DNA of 64,000 bases from QHCA01 sp038237645 (GTDB lineage: Bacteria > Actinomycetota > Actinomycetes > Mycobacteriales > QHCA01), in NCBI GenBank assembly GCA_038237645.1, contig JBBRYN010000005.1, positions 20,570-84,569 of the forward strand, in the 5' to 3' direction. Both the position numbers and the translations under genes were made by a program. Each line of letters begins with the position of its first letter. Within the stretch, counting starts at the first letter, position 1. The notes under the pieces are model-generated. The model saw only the letters and a list, made by a program, of their open reading frames with translations, did not search any database and was not told the origin of the DNA. Below are positions 26,281-36,277 of this stretch, in pieces.

Positions 26281-28791
26281 TCACCGCCCGGCGACGTCGC
26301 AAGCGGCGCCGCGCAGCGCCCGGACAAGATCTGCCCGCCGCTCGAGCAGGTTGCGGCGCAGTCCCGGCGCCAGGTCTGTCAGGGCGAGCAGCCGGTCGCA
26401 GCTCGCGACGGTCGACTGCTCGACGAGCAGGGTGGGGAACAGCAGGTGGGACAGCGCGCGGGCGGTCTGCGCCGTTCGCTCCCGCCACACCCGTGGCAGC
26501 TCCGCGAAGTAGCGGTCCGCGTACGGTCGCCCGACGACCAGCTGCTCACGGTGCCAGAAGCCGCTCGCCGTGGCGTACAGCAGGTGGTTGGACAGCCGGT
26601 CGGAGTCGAGCAGCGCAGCCCAGGCTGCGGCCTTGGCCGCCGCGGAGGGCAGGCTCGCGCGGGCGGCGGCGGCCCGCTCGGCCCCGGCCGATGTCGCGTC
26701 GCGATCGTTCTCGGCGGCGATCCCGCCCGCGCCGACCACTCCCAGCACGGCCAGCCGGGAGACGATCGGCCAGCGCAGATCCGCGTCCACCGTGAGCCCG
26801 GAGGGGATTCCCGTACCAGCCAGCCACCCACGTACTGCTGCCACGTCGCCGGCATCGGACACCGAGCCGGCATAAGCCCGCGCGAAGGCCAACTGCAGAT
26901 CGCCTCCCGGCTCGGCCGCGGCCATGAGGTCGCGGCAGCGGCGGGCCAGGGCAAGCAGCCGATCGTCGCGACGGGCCGGGTCGCCGAAGAGGTCGATCAC
27001 CTGCCGCGCCTGGCCGAGAACCCCTTTCACAAGCGTGACGTCGGACTCCACCCCGACGCCGTCGACGACCAGCCGCAGGTAGTCACCGGGTGCCAGCTCG
27101 GCGTCCCGGGTCATGTCCCAGGCTGCGGTCCAGAGCAGGGCGCGGGGCAGCGAGTCGTCGAGGCGGGTGATCGCGCCGTCGAGCAGCGCGCGCCTGGAGG
27201 CCTCGTCGAGGCGCACCTTGGCCCAGGTGAGGTCGTCGTGGTTGACCAGTAGGAGTTCGGCTGCGGGAGCACCCCGCAGGCTGGGCACGTCGGTCCGCGA
27301 GCCCGTCACGTCCAGCTCGATGCGGTCGCGTAGCACCAGCCTGTTCCCTTCCCGGTCGTAAAGCCCGACCGCCACCCGGTGCGAGCGCAGCGCCGGGTGC
27401 TCCGCGGGAGCGCTCTGCTCGACGGCGACGTCGGCGTAGCGGCCGTCCTGGTCGAGGGTGACAGCGCCTCGCAGGGTGTTGACGCCGGCGGTCTGCAGCC
27501 ACTGCGCCGACCAATCGGCCAGGTCGCGGCCGCTGGTCCGCTGCAGGGCAGCCAGCAGGTCGGTCAGACTGCAGTTGCCGTGCGCGTGCTCGGCGAAGTA
27601 CGCCCTGACGCCGGCGACGAAGGCGTCGAAGCCCACCCAGGCGACCAGTTGCTTGAGCACCGAGGCACCCTTGGCGTAGGAGATCCCGTCGAAGTTCAGC
27701 AACGCCGAGTCGGTGTCGAGGACCACCATCGACACCGGGTGGGTGGTGGGCTGCTGGTCGGCGAGGTAGCCGGGCGGTTTCTCCCGGCCCGCGAACTCCG
27801 TCCAGGCACTCGCGAAGCGGGTGGCCTCGGCCAGCGTGAGGTAGCCCATGTAGGTGGCGAAGGACTCGTTGAGCCAGATGTCGTCCCACCACCGCAGGGT
27901 CACCAGGTCGCCGAACCACATGTGCGCCATCTCGTGCGCCAGCACCATTGCCCGCTCCGAGCGCGCGGCGTCCGGCACCTTGGAGCGGAACAGGTACTCG
28001 TCCCGGAAGGCGACACAGCCCGCGTTCTCCATCGCTCCGGCGTTGAACTCCGGCACGAACACCTGGTCATAGGTCGGGCCGAAGGCATAAGGGACGGCGA
28101 ACGTACGGTGGTAGTAGTCGAAGCACTGCCGGGTCACCTCGAACAGTTCGTCGGCATCCAGGTGCTCCACCAGGGAACGTCGACAGTGCAGCCCGAGCTT
28201 GATGTCACCGTGCCGGGCGGTCTCGGAGTGATACGGCCCGGCCACGACGGCCATGAAGTAGGTGGCCAGCGGCTGGGTCGTGGAGAACTCCCAGCGTCCG
28301 GCTGCCGTCTGCCGGCCGGCGCCGTTGGACAGCACGGTCCAGCCGTCCGGCGCAGTCACCCGGAGGGTGAGCGGCGCCTTGAGGTCCGGCTGGTCGAAGC
28401 AGGCGAAGACCCGCTGCGCGTCGTAGAGGAACGTCTGGCTGTAGGTGTAGACCTCGCCGTCGACCGGGTCGGTGAACCGGTGCAGCCCCTCGCCCAGGTG
28501 GGAGTAGGCACAGTCGGCCTGCACGGTCAGCGTGTTGTCAGCCGCGAGGCCGGTCAGGCGGATCCGTGAAGCTTCTGTCGTCACCGTACAGCCGTTGAGG
28601 GTTGCCGAGTGCACCGACGGCGCGATGAGCTCGGCGAAAGTGCCGGCACCGGGCACCGCGCAGGTGAACTGCACCTCCGATCGGGAACCGAACACCTCCG
28701 GGCCGCAGGTCAGGTCGAGGTCGACGGCATAGGACCGTACGCTGAGCAGCCGCTGGCGCTCCATCGCCTCCGACCGAGTCAGGCTGGTCAC
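26281..28791 (-). CDS. pepN: Aminopeptidase N (M1 family)
   Basis: A cytoplasmic zinc aminopeptidase of 836 residues, the usual actinobacterial length. The exopeptidase GAMEN motif is near residue 251 (EFNAGAMENAG) and the zinc site HEMAH near residue 284, followed by WLNESFATYMG with the third ligand Glu. A C-terminal ERAP1-like helical domain completes it. The GTG at 28791 overlaps the proA stop by four bases. It is the last gene of the rplU-rpmA-obgE-proB-proA run. Confidence 0.96.
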   Translation of the reverse strand: MTSLTRSEAMERQRLLSVRSYAVDLDLTCGPEVFGSRSEVQFTCAVPGAGTFAELIAPSVHSATLNGCTVTTEASRIRLTGLAADNTLTVQADCAYSHLGEGLHRFTDPVDGEVYTYSQTFLYDAQRVFACFDQPDLKAPLTLRVTAPDGWTVLSNGAGRQTAAGRWEFSTTQPLATYFMAVVAGPYHSETARHGDIKLGLHCRRSLVEHLDADELFEVTRQCFDYYHRTFAVPYAFGPTYDQVFVPEFNAGAMENAGCVAFRDEYLFRSKVPDAARSERAMVLAHEMAHMWFGDLVTLRWWDDIWLNESFATYMGYLTLAEATRFASAWTEFAGREKPPGYLADQQPTTHPVSMVVLDTDSALLNFDGISYAKGASVLKQLVAWVGFDAFVAGVRAYFAEHAHGNCSLTDLLAALQRTSGRDLADWSAQWLQTAGVNTLRGAVTLDQDGRYADVAVEQSAPAEHPALRSHRVAVGLYDREGNRLVLRDRIELDVTGSRTDVPSLRGAPAAELLLVNHDDLTWAKVRLDEASRRALLDGAITRLDDSLPRALLWTAAWDMTRDAELAPGDYLRLVVDGVGVESDVTLVKGVLGQARQVIDLFGDPARRDDRLLALARRCRDLMAAAEPGGDLQLAFARAYAGSVSDAGDVAAVRGWLAGTGIPSGLTVDADLRWPIVSRLAVLGVVGAGGIAAENDRDATSAGAERAAAARASLPSAAAKAAAWAALLDSDRLSNHLLYATASGFWHREQLVVGRPYADRYFAELPRVWRERTAQTARALSHLLFPTLLVEQSTVASCDRLLALTDLAPGLRRNLLERRADLVRALRGAACDVAGR

Positions 28792-30047
28792 GCCCGCACC
28801 TGCCCCTCGCCCACGACCACCCACTTGGTGCTGGTCAGCGCCCGCAGGCCCATCGGACCGCGGACGTGCAGCTTCTGGGTGGAGATCCCGATCTCGGCGC
28901 CGAAGCCGAACTCCCCGCCGTCGACGAACCGGGTGGACGCGTTGACCAGCACGGCGGCGCTGTCGACCAGGGCCACGAAGCGGCGCGCCGACGGCTGTGA
29001 CGTCGTGACGATCGCCTCGCTGTGGCCGGTGCCCCAGCGCCGGATGTGCGCGATGGCTTCGTCGAGGGAGTCGACGACCCGCAAGGCCAGATCCAGGGAA
29101 AGGTATTCCCGGCCCCAGTCGTCGTCAGTTGCCGCGACGACCCGGCCGTCATAGCTGCCGACCTCGGCGTCGCCGTGCACCGTGACCCCCGCCTCGTGCA
29201 GCCCGGCCAGCATCTGCGGCAGGAAGTCCGGTGCCGCGTCGCGGTGCACGAGCAGCGTCTCCACCGCGTTGCACACGCTGGGCCGCTGCGTCTTGGCATT
29301 GAGCACGATCGCCTCCGCGGCGGCGAGGTCGGCCGTGGCGTCGACGTAGACGTGACAGTTGCCGACCCCGGTCTCGATGACCGGCACCAGGGAGTTCGCC
29401 ACGACGTGCGAGATGAGCCCGGCGCCGCCGCGCGGGATGATGACGTCCACCAGCCCCCGGGCCCGCATCAGGTGCGTGACCGAGTCCCGTTCAGTGCCCG
29501 GCACCTGCGCGACGGAGTCGGCGGGCAGACCGGCCTTGACCGCGGCCTCGGCGAGCAGGCCGACGAGCACGGTGTTGGTGTCGTGCGCCGAGGCCGACCC
29601 GCGCAGCAGCACCGCGTTGCCGCTCTTGAGGCTCAGGCCCGCGGCATCGACGGTGACGTTCGGCCGGGCCTCATAGACCATCGCCACCACGCCGAGCGGC
29701 ACCCGGACCTGACGCACCTCCAGGCCGTTCGGCAGGGTGTGGCCGAGGACCACCTCGCCGACCGGGTCGGGTAGCGCCGCGATGTCGCGCAGCCCTTGCG
29801 CCATCGCCGCGACTCGCGCCTCGTCGAGCGTCAGCCGATCGAGCAGCGCCGGGGACATGCCCTGCTCGCGGCCACGCTCGACGTCGCCCCGATTGGCGGC
29901 CAGGATCGCGGGAGTGTCGGTGTCCAGCGTGGCGGCCATCGCGTCCAGCGCAGCATCCTTCGCCAGCCGGGGCAGCGGCGCGAGCCCGACGGCCGCCTGC
30001 CGCGCGCGGACCGCCGCTTCCCGAACGGTCTCCTCACTCATCCGCAC
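28788..30047 (-). CDS. proA: Glutamate-5-semialdehyde dehydrogenase (gamma-glutamyl phosphate reductase)
   Basis: Second step of proline synthesis: NADPH-dependent reduction of gamma-glutamyl phosphate. The 419-residue aldehyde-dehydrogenase-fold protein has its catalytic Cys in QRPSVCNAVETLLV, plus LKSGNAVLLRGSASA and IPRGGAGLISHVV. The C-terminal EFGFGAEIGISTQKLHVRGPMGL is diagnostic. Starts at 30047 or two codons later (both ATG) are possible. It follows proB with a 98-base gap. Confidence 0.97.
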   Translation of the reverse strand: MRMSEETVREAAVRARQAAVGLAPLPRLAKDAALDAMAATLDTDTPAILAANRGDVERGREQGMSPALLDRLTLDEARVAAMAQGLRDIAALPDPVGEVVLGHTLPNGLEVRQVRVPLGVVAMVYEARPNVTVDAAGLSLKSGNAVLLRGSASAHDTNTVLVGLLAEAAVKAGLPADSVAQVPGTERDSVTHLMRARGLVDVIIPRGGAGLISHVVANSLVPVIETGVGNCHVYVDATADLAAAEAIVLNAKTQRPSVCNAVETLLVHRDAAPDFLPQMLAGLHEAGVTVHGDAEVGSYDGRVVAATDDDWGREYLSLDLALRVVDSLDEAIAHIRRWGTGHSEAIVTTSQPSARRFVALVDSAAVLVNASTRFVDGGEFGFGAEIGISTQKLHVRGPMGLRALTSTKWVVVGEGQVRA

Positions 30048-30145
30048 ACCCCTTCACCGACGTCAGCGGCCCACCCGAGGTCCGCCGGGAAATCGTCGCA
30101 CGGCATGGACTCGGGGCCGTCGCATCGCACGAGAGGGCGCCCGGA

Positions 30146-31255
30146 TCACGGCAGCAGCACGAGGTCGTCGCGGTGGACCAGCTCACGCTGCTGGTCGGGC
30201 CCGAGTTCGCGGGTGGACCGGCCGAGCATGGCGGGCAGCTCACCGGCGTCGTACGACACCAGCCCACGGGCTACCGCCAGCCCATCCGGCCCGACGAGCT
30301 CCACCGGATCGCCGGCGGCGAAATCACCCTCCACGCTCGTGACGCCGGCGGCGAGTAGCGAGGCCCGGCGCTGCACGACGGCGCGCAGGGCCCCGGCGTC
30401 GAGCACCAACCGGCCGTTCGGGGTGGACGCGTGCGCCAGCCACAACAGCCGGGAGGTTGTCCGGCGGCCGGTCGGCGCGAAGTACGTGCCGACCGGATCG
30501 CCGGCCAGCGCCTGACCTACGGCACCGGCCTGCGCGAGTACGACCGGGATCCCCGCCCGGGTGGCCACCCGGGCCGCGTCCACTTTGGAGGCCATGCCGC
30601 CGCTGCCGATTGCGGCAGCACCCGGCCGGCCCGGGCCGATGTCGGGGAGGTCGGATTCGCCGCCGACCATCGCGATGAGCCGGGCATCCGGGCGGGCCGG
30701 GTCGGCGTCGTAGAGCCCGTCGACGTCGGAGAGCAGGACGAGGACGTCGGCGTGCACCAGATGAGCGACCAGGGCGGCCAACCGGTCGTTGTCACCGAAC
30801 CTGATCTCCTCGGTGGCCACCGCGTCGTTCTCGTTCACCACGGGCACCACCCGCAACTGCAGCAGTCGTTCGAGAGCGCGGCGGGCATTGCGGTAATGCG
30901 CCCGGCGTACGACGTCCTCGGCGGTCAGGAGCACCTGCGCGACCGTGGTGCCGTACCTCGCAAAGCTGGCGGCGTAGGCCTCCACCAGCCGGCTCTGCCC
31001 GACGCTGGCCGCAGCCTGCAACGTTGCCAGGTCACGTGGCCGGCGGGCGATGCCGAGCGGCGCCAGCCCGGCCGCGATGGCCCCGGAGGAGACGACCACC
31101 ACGTCGCAGCCGTTGCCGTGCCGGCCGGCCACGCCGTCGACCAGCGAGTCGACCCGGGTCGGCTCCAGCCCGCCGCTGGCGCTGGCCAACGACGACGAGC
31201 CGACCTTCACCACCACACGACGGGCCTGTGCGATGTCGGGACGGTGCACCGTCAC
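30146..31255 (-). CDS. proB: Glutamate 5-kinase
   Basis: First step of proline synthesis, phosphorylating glutamate; usually feedback-inhibited by proline. The 369-residue protein has the amino acid kinase domain (VVVKVGSSSLAS, VVVVSSGAIAAG, VVPVVNENDAVATEEIRFGDNDRL) and a C-terminal PUA domain, as in longer ProB forms. The GTG at 31255 sits in a GTGA overlap with the obgE stop. Its placement between obgE and proA is the standard actinobacterial order. Confidence 0.97.
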   Translation of the reverse strand: MTVHRPDIAQARRVVVKVGSSSLASASGGLEPTRVDSLVDGVAGRHGNGCDVVVVSSGAIAAGLAPLGIARRPRDLATLQAAASVGQSRLVEAYAASFARYGTTVAQVLLTAEDVVRRAHYRNARRALERLLQLRVVPVVNENDAVATEEIRFGDNDRLAALVAHLVHADVLVLLSDVDGLYDADPARPDARLIAMVGGESDLPDIGPGRPGAAAIGSGGMASKVDAARVATRAGIPVVLAQAGAVGQALAGDPVGTYFAPTGRRTTSRLLWLAHASTPNGRLVLDAGALRAVVQRRASLLAAGVTSVEGDFAAGDPVELVGPDGLAVARGLVSYDAGELPAMLGRSTRELGPDQQRELVHRDDLVLLP

Positions 31256-32667
31256 TCGTCGTGGCGGCGGCGCGCCCGCTTGGCTTCCCGCCGGGCGTCG
31301 GCGCGCACCCGACTGTCGTCGTTGAGTCGGACGTCGGTGCCGCGCAGGGTGGGCGTGAGCTGCACGTCGCCGGCAGGCGTCATCGGCTCCCAGTCGAAGC
31401 ACACGTCGCCGACGGTGACGGTGGCCCCGGGCCGGGCACCAGCCTCGACGAGCGACTTCTCCACCCCGAGGCGGGCCAGCCGGTCACCGAGATAGCCGAT
31501 CGCCTCGTCGTTGCCGAAGTCTGTCTGCCGGACCCAGCGTGCCGGCTTCGTACCGTGCACGAGAAAGGCCCCGTCCTCGGCCGGGTCGGGTTCGACCGCG
31601 AAGTCCGGCTCGTCGACGGCCCGGGGACGCAGGACGATGCGGGTGGCGCCGGGCGCCGGCAGGGTGGCCCGATGAGCGGCTACCGCGGTGGCCAGGGCGA
31701 ACGACAACTCGCGCAGGCCCTCGCCGGTGGCCGCGCTGATCAGATGCACCGGCAGGCCACGCTGTTCGAACTCCGGGCGGACCATCTCGGCAAGGTCGCG
31801 TCCCTGCGGCACGTCGACCTTGTTGAGCGTCACCAGGCGCGGCCTGCCGCCCAGGCCGCCGTACTCCGCAAGCTCGTGCTCCAGGGCGTCGACGTCGGAG
31901 AGAGGATCGCGGCCGGGTTCGTCGGTGGCCGTGTCCACGACGTGGACCAGCACCGCGCAGCGCTCGATGTGCCGGAGGAACTCCAGGCCCAGCCCGCGGC
32001 CTTCGGCCGCGCCCGGGATGAGGCCGGGTACGTCGGCAACGGTGAAGACCGTCTCACCGGCGCTGACCACCCCGAGGTTGGGCACGAGCGTCGTGAACGG
32101 GTAGTCGGCGATCTTGGGCCGGGCGGCCGATAGTACGGAGATCAGCGAGGACTTGCCCGCGCTGGGGAAGCCGACCAGGCCCACGTCGGCGACGCTCTTC
32201 AACTCCAGGGTGACATCGGCCCGCTCGCCGGGCTCGCCGAGCAGGGCAAAGCCGGGAGCCTTGCGGCGTGCGGAGGCCAGCGCGGCGTTGCCGAGGCCGC
32301 CGCGACCGCCATGTGCGGCGGCATAGCGCGTGCCGGCGCCGACGAGATCGGCCAGCACCTCACCGCCGGCGCTCAGCACTACCGTGCCGTCGGGCACGGC
32401 CAGATGCAGATGCTCACCGGCCGCACCGTTGCGGTGGCCGCCCTGCCCCTGCCGGCCGTTGGCTGCCCGCTGGTGCGGGTGATGGTGGAAGTCCAGCAGG
32501 GTATGCGCGCTCGGCTCCACCACCAGGGCGACGTCGCCGCCGTTGCCGCCATTGCCGCCGTCCGGACCGCCGAGCGGCCTGAACTTCTCCCGATGCACCG
32601 ACGAGCACCCGTGGCCGCCGTCGCCCGCAGCAAGGTGCAACACCACGCGGTCGATGAAGCTGGCCAT
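31252..32667 (-). CDS. obgE: GTPase ObgE/CgtA
   Basis: Essential GTPase in 50S ribosome assembly and stress control. The 471-residue protein has an N-terminal glycine-rich Obg fold (FRPLGGPDGGNGGNGGDV). The G domain has its P-loop GFPSAGKSS near residue 165, then DYPFTTLVPNLGVV and NKVD. A C-terminal OCT domain and a short basic tail (ARREAKRARRRHDE) follow. It is downstream of rplU and rpmA, the conserved ribosome-linked cluster, and coupled to proB. Confidence 0.97.
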   Translation of the reverse strand: MASFIDRVVLHLAAGDGGHGCSSVHREKFRPLGGPDGGNGGNGGDVALVVEPSAHTLLDFHHHPHQRAANGRQGQGGHRNGAAGEHLHLAVPDGTVVLSAGGEVLADLVGAGTRYAAAHGGRGGLGNAALASARRKAPGFALLGEPGERADVTLELKSVADVGLVGFPSAGKSSLISVLSAARPKIADYPFTTLVPNLGVVSAGETVFTVADVPGLIPGAAEGRGLGLEFLRHIERCAVLVHVVDTATDEPGRDPLSDVDALEHELAEYGGLGGRPRLVTLNKVDVPQGRDLAEMVRPEFEQRGLPVHLISAATGEGLRELSFALATAVAAHRATLPAPGATRIVLRPRAVDEPDFAVEPDPAEDGAFLVHGTKPARWVRQTDFGNDEAIGYLGDRLARLGVEKSLVEAGARPGATVTVGDVCFDWEPMTPAGDVQLTPTLRGTDVRLNDDSRVRADARREAKRARRRHDE

Positions 32668-32751
32668 GCTGGGACCTCTCTACGCGGTGCGGACGGAGGG
32701 CGAGCCGCAAGCCCCGGGCCCGCCCCGCTCGGCCGCTCGGCGGCGCTCCGG

Positions 32752-33009
32752 CTAGGACCCCACCGGCACGACGCTCACGATCCTGCGGTTTCGCCGCGTC
32801 GAGAACAGCACGGCGCCGGCGTCGAGCGCGAACAGGGTGTCGTCCTTGCCCCGGCCGACGGCGGGCCCGGGGTGGAAATGCGTGCCGCGCTGGCGGACGA
32901 GGATCTCGCCCGCATTGACGACCTGTCCGCCGTAGCGCTTGACGCCGAGGAACTGGGCGTTGGAGTCGCGGCCGTTGCGCGAGGAGGATGCGCCCTTCTT
33001 GTGTGCCAT
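32752..33009 (-). CDS. rpmA: Large ribosomal subunit protein bL27
   Basis: An 85-residue L27 protein beginning MAHKKGASSSRNGRDSNAQ and containing GVKRYGGQVVNAGEILVRQRGTHFHPG. Its N-terminal tail reaches the peptidyl transferase centre. There is no Firmicutes-type cleavable extension. It lies 10 bases after rplU. Confidence 0.98.
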   Translation of the reverse strand: MAHKKGASSSRNGRDSNAQFLGVKRYGGQVVNAGEILVRQRGTHFHPGPAVGRGKDDTLFALDAGAVLFSTRRNRRIVSVVPVGS

Positions 33010-33019
33010 GTCGCTGCGC

Positions 33020-33334
33020 CTACTTCCCGCTGGTGATGCCGGTGACCCTCACCTGGGTGTGCTTCTGGCGATGCCCCTGGCGCTTGCGGTATCCGGTCTT
33101 GTTCTTGTATTTGAGGATGGAGAGCTTTACGCCCTTGGTATGGGCGACGACCTCGACGTCGACGATGACCTCGGCCAACTTCGCGGCGTCACTGGTGACC
33201 GTCCAACCGTCGACGAGGAGCAGGGCCGGCAGGGTCAGCGCAGCGCCTGGCGCGCCGTCGAGCTTCTCGGTCTCGATGACGTCGCCCTCGGCGACCCGGT
33301 ACTGCTTGCCGCCGGACTTGACAATGGCGTACAC
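33020..33334 (-). CDS. rplU: Large ribosomal subunit protein bL21
   Basis: A 104-residue L21 protein (VYAIVKSGGKQYRVAEGDVIETEKL at the start, KYKNKTGYRKRQGHRQKHTQVRVTGI at the end). The GTG at 33334 is preceded by GAGGAG; longer in-frame sequence upstream lacks L21 similarity. First gene of the rplU-rpmA-obgE-proB-proA-pepN run, about 170 bases after rne. Confidence 0.97.
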   Translation of the reverse strand: MYAIVKSGGKQYRVAEGDVIETEKLDGAPGAALTLPALLLVDGWTVTSDAAKLAEVIVDVEVVAHTKGVKLSILKYKNKTGYRKRQGHRQKHTQVRVTGITSGK

Positions 33335-33423
33335 GACTTGCTGGCTCCTCGACTCGTGATGATCGCCCACATGACGGCAACCGGGGCACGGCTGTGGCGG
33401 GGCCCGGAAGGCACGCGGAACAA

Positions 33424-33437
33424 CCCGCCATGGCGGG
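33424..33437 (-). terminator. Possible weak hairpin between rne and rplU
   Basis: CCCGCCATGGCGGG is a perfect 14-base palindrome (five pairs plus a four-base loop). On the minus strand it is followed by TTGTT rather than a long T-run. It lies between the rne stop and the rplU start and could attenuate transcription entering rplU. The evidence is structural only. Confidence 0.3.
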
Positions 33438-33503
33438 CGCGCTCCAGGGTACGGCGAGCGCGCGGGCCCGGTCAACCGAGCGGGTGCGCTCCCCTACCGC
33501 GGC

Positions 33504-36143
33504 TCACCTGACGTGCGGCGCGGAGAGCGTCCGGGCCGGCGGGCTGTCGGTCGGCGGTCCCGGGGGGCGCGAAGCAGCCCGCCGGCGGCGAAGCTGCGGG
33601 ACCGCTACGGCGACCGGGTCCGCCAACTGCCCGCCGATCGGCCGTGCTGCCACCGACGGCTGAGGTAGCAACCCGTCGGATGGCTGCTCGATGACGACAA
33701 GGTCCGCAGCCGGCTCTCCAACGGGGGTTTCATCGGGGGATTCGGCCGGCGCGGACGGCTCGTCCGGGTCCGGCGGTCGGTCGAGTTCGGTGGGCCGACG
33801 GGGGCCGGCCGCCTCGGCGGAATCGGCGGCCTCGACGGAATCGACGGAATCGACCGGCCGGGCGGTGTCGCGGCCGCCTCCGCCGGCACGGCGCTTGCGT
33901 ACCTTCGGCTCGGCGACGTCATGCCGCTGCTCGGCGGCCGTCGAGTGCTCGACCGGCTCCAGGTGCACGATCAGCCCCCGGCCCTTGCACACCTCGCACG
34001 GCTCGGAAAAGACCTCCAGCAGGCCCTGACCCACCCGCTTGCGGGTCATCTGGACCAATCCCAGCGAGGTCACCTCCGCGACCTGGTGGCGGGTCCGGTC
34101 GCGGCCCAGGCACTCGGTCAGCCGGCGCAGAACCAGGTCGCGGTTGGCCTCGATGATCATGTCGATGAAGTCGATGACGATCATGCCGCCGATGTCGCGC
34201 AGCCGAAGCTGCCGGACGATCTCCTCGGCGGCCTCGAGATTGTTGCGGGTGACGGTCTCCTCGAGGTTGCCCCCCTTGCCGATGAACTTGCCGGTGTTGA
34301 CGTCCACCACGGTCATCGCCTCGGTGCGGTCGATGACCAGCGAGCCGCCGCTGGGCAGCCAGACCTTGCGGTCGAGCGCCTTGGCAAGCTGCTCGTCGAT
34401 CCGCAGGTCGGCGAAGATGTCGGTTTCGGCCTTGGGCCGGGACAACCGGTCGACCAGATCCGGCGAGACGTGCTTGACGTATTCCTCGACCAGCTCCCAC
34501 GCCTCGTCCCCGGCGACGATCAGCCTGTTGAAGTCCTCGTTGAAGATGTCGCGGACGACGCGGATGACCAGGTCGGGCTCGCCGTAGAGCAGCGCCGGCG
34601 CCGGCGCCTTGGCCGCCTTCTGCTGGATGGCCTCCCACTGTGCCCGCAGCCGCTTCACGTCGCGCGTCAGCTCTTCCTCGGTGGCCCCCTCCGCGGCGGT
34701 GCGGATGATCACACCGGCCTCGTCGGGCACGATCTCCTTGAGAATGTCCTTGAGCCGCTTGCGTTCGGTGTCGGGCAGCTTGCGGCTGATCCCCGTCATG
34801 GAGCCTTCGGGGACGTAGACCAGGAACCGGCCGGGAAGGCTGATCTGACTGGTCAGGCGGGCGCCCTTGTGGCCGACGGGATCCTTGGTGACCTGCGTGA
34901 GCACCGACTGGCCGGCCTTGAGGGCATCCTCGATCCGGCGCGACTTGCCCTCCATGCCGGCGGCGTCCCAGTTGACCTCGCCGGCGTACAGCACCGCGTT
35001 GCGGCCCTTGCCGATGTCGACGAAGGCGGCCTCCATGCTGGGCAGGACGTTTTGCACCTTGCCGAGGTAGACGTTGCCGGCGTAGGCCGTGGCGCTCGCC
35101 TTGGTCACGTAGTGCTCGACCAGCACGCCGTCTTCGAGTACGGCGACCTGGGTGCGATCGTTCACCTGGCGGACCACCATCACCCGGTCGACGGCCTCCC
35201 GGCGGGCCAGGAACTCCGCCTCGGTGATGATCGCCGGGCGACGCCGGCTCTGGTCCCGTCCGTCGCGCCGGCGCTGCCGCTTGGCCTCCAGCCGGACCGA
35301 ACCCTTGACGCCCTGCACCTCGTCCTCGGCGTCGCGGCCGCGGGGGGCGCGGGTCTTGCGCACCTTGACCACCGTGTCGGGTGGATCGTCGACGGGGGCC
35401 GTCTCCTCGCCGTCGACCTCGCCGCCCGTCCGGCGGCGACGTCGCCGGCGCCGCCGCGTGGCGGCGCTGTCGCTGCCGCCCTCCTCGGCCTGCTCCTCGG
35501 CATCGGCCCGAACCGTCGCGGTCAAGGCCGCAGCGCCATCGGCCGGGTCGTCGACCGCAGCGTCCGTGCCGTCAGCGGTCAAGGCTGCATCGTCAGCGGC
35601 CGAACCGCCCTTGCCGCGGCCGCGTCCGCGCCTGCCTCGACGGCGGCCCGGCCGGTCGCCGTCGGCGGCGACCGCGTCCCCCGCCGGCGGTGCCTCGGGG
35701 GCCGGTGTCTGCCCGGCGGCCTGAGCAGCCTTCCTCGGCTGGGTGGCCGGCTGCGCCGGGGACGCCACCGGCTGTACGGGCTCCGGGGCGATGAAAGCTA
35801 CGGCCGGCGGGGCCGGCGAGACCCTGGCCGCCTTGCGAGTGGCCTTGGCGGGCGCCTCGGCCTCGGCCGCGTGCCCAGCCAACTCCCCCGACACCGTGGC
35901 CGCCGGCTCTCCTGGCACTGCCGTCGCCAAGGACTTGCGGACGCGCTTGACTGCCTTCTTGGCCACCTTCTTGGCCGGCCGTGGCTCACCGGCGTCCGGC
36001 TGCTCAGCTACCGCGGACTGATTTGCTGCCGGGGGGGGCGCGGTCGCCTTCTTCGTGGTGCGCTTTCGGGCGCGGGTCGGTGGTGCGTCGGCGGCGGGGC
36101 TCTCGCCCGTATCGGGGCCGCCGGTGGGCTCGGTATCGAGCAT
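33504..36143 (-). CDS. rne: Ribonuclease E/G family endoribonuclease
   Basis: RNA processing and decay endonuclease, 879 residues from the ATG at 36143, which has GGAG nine bases upstream. The first 310 or so residues are disordered, Ala/Pro/Lys-rich with KKATKK-like basic runs and RRGRRGRGRGKGG. The S1 domain follows (NVYLGKVQNVLPSMEAAFVDIG, near residue 355). The catalytic metal-binding Asp residues are in VVDVNTGKF (about 609) and IVIDFIDM (about 655), and a CxxC zinc-link (CEVCKGRG) is present. A C-terminal disordered acidic tail ends it. The split of disordered arms around the core is typical of actinobacterial RNase E. Confidence 0.95.
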   Translation of the reverse strand: MLDTEPTGGPDTGESPAADAPPTRARKRTTKKATAPPPAANQSAVAEQPDAGEPRPAKKVAKKAVKRVRKSLATAVPGEPAATVSGELAGHAAEAEAPAKATRKAARVSPAPPAVAFIAPEPVQPVASPAQPATQPRKAAQAAGQTPAPEAPPAGDAVAADGDRPGRRRGRRGRGRGKGGSAADDAALTADGTDAAVDDPADGAAALTATVRADAEEQAEEGGSDSAATRRRRRRRRRTGGEVDGEETAPVDDPPDTVVKVRKTRAPRGRDAEDEVQGVKGSVRLEAKRQRRRDGRDQSRRRPAIITEAEFLARREAVDRVMVVRQVNDRTQVAVLEDGVLVEHYVTKASATAYAGNVYLGKVQNVLPSMEAAFVDIGKGRNAVLYAGEVNWDAAGMEGKSRRIEDALKAGQSVLTQVTKDPVGHKGARLTSQISLPGRFLVYVPEGSMTGISRKLPDTERKRLKDILKEIVPDEAGVIIRTAAEGATEEELTRDVKRLRAQWEAIQQKAAKAPAPALLYGEPDLVIRVVRDIFNEDFNRLIVAGDEAWELVEEYVKHVSPDLVDRLSRPKAETDIFADLRIDEQLAKALDRKVWLPSGGSLVIDRTEAMTVVDVNTGKFIGKGGNLEETVTRNNLEAAEEIVRQLRLRDIGGMIVIDFIDMIIEANRDLVLRRLTECLGRDRTRHQVAEVTSLGLVQMTRKRVGQGLLEVFSEPCEVCKGRGLIVHLEPVEHSTAAEQRHDVAEPKVRKRRAGGGGRDTARPVDSVDSVEAADSAEAAGPRRPTELDRPPDPDEPSAPAESPDETPVGEPAADLVVIEQPSDGLLPQPSVAARPIGGQLADPVAVAVPQLRRRRAASRPPGPPTDSPPARTLSAPHVR

Positions 36144-36277
36144 CCGGTAAGTCTCCGTTCGGTCCCCGGGCGCGTGTGACGCGGCCGCAGGGACTCTCTG
36201 GTCGGTGCGCGTTAGCGCACGGTGTGTAGTGCGTGCCACGGCGCAGGGGCCGTGAAGTCTTCAGGTGTGAACGCGGC

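Noticed and set aside
33921..36179. 752-codon open frame on the plus strand opposite rne
   Set aside because: Antisense shadow of RNase E; no domain, no independent ribosome site of note.
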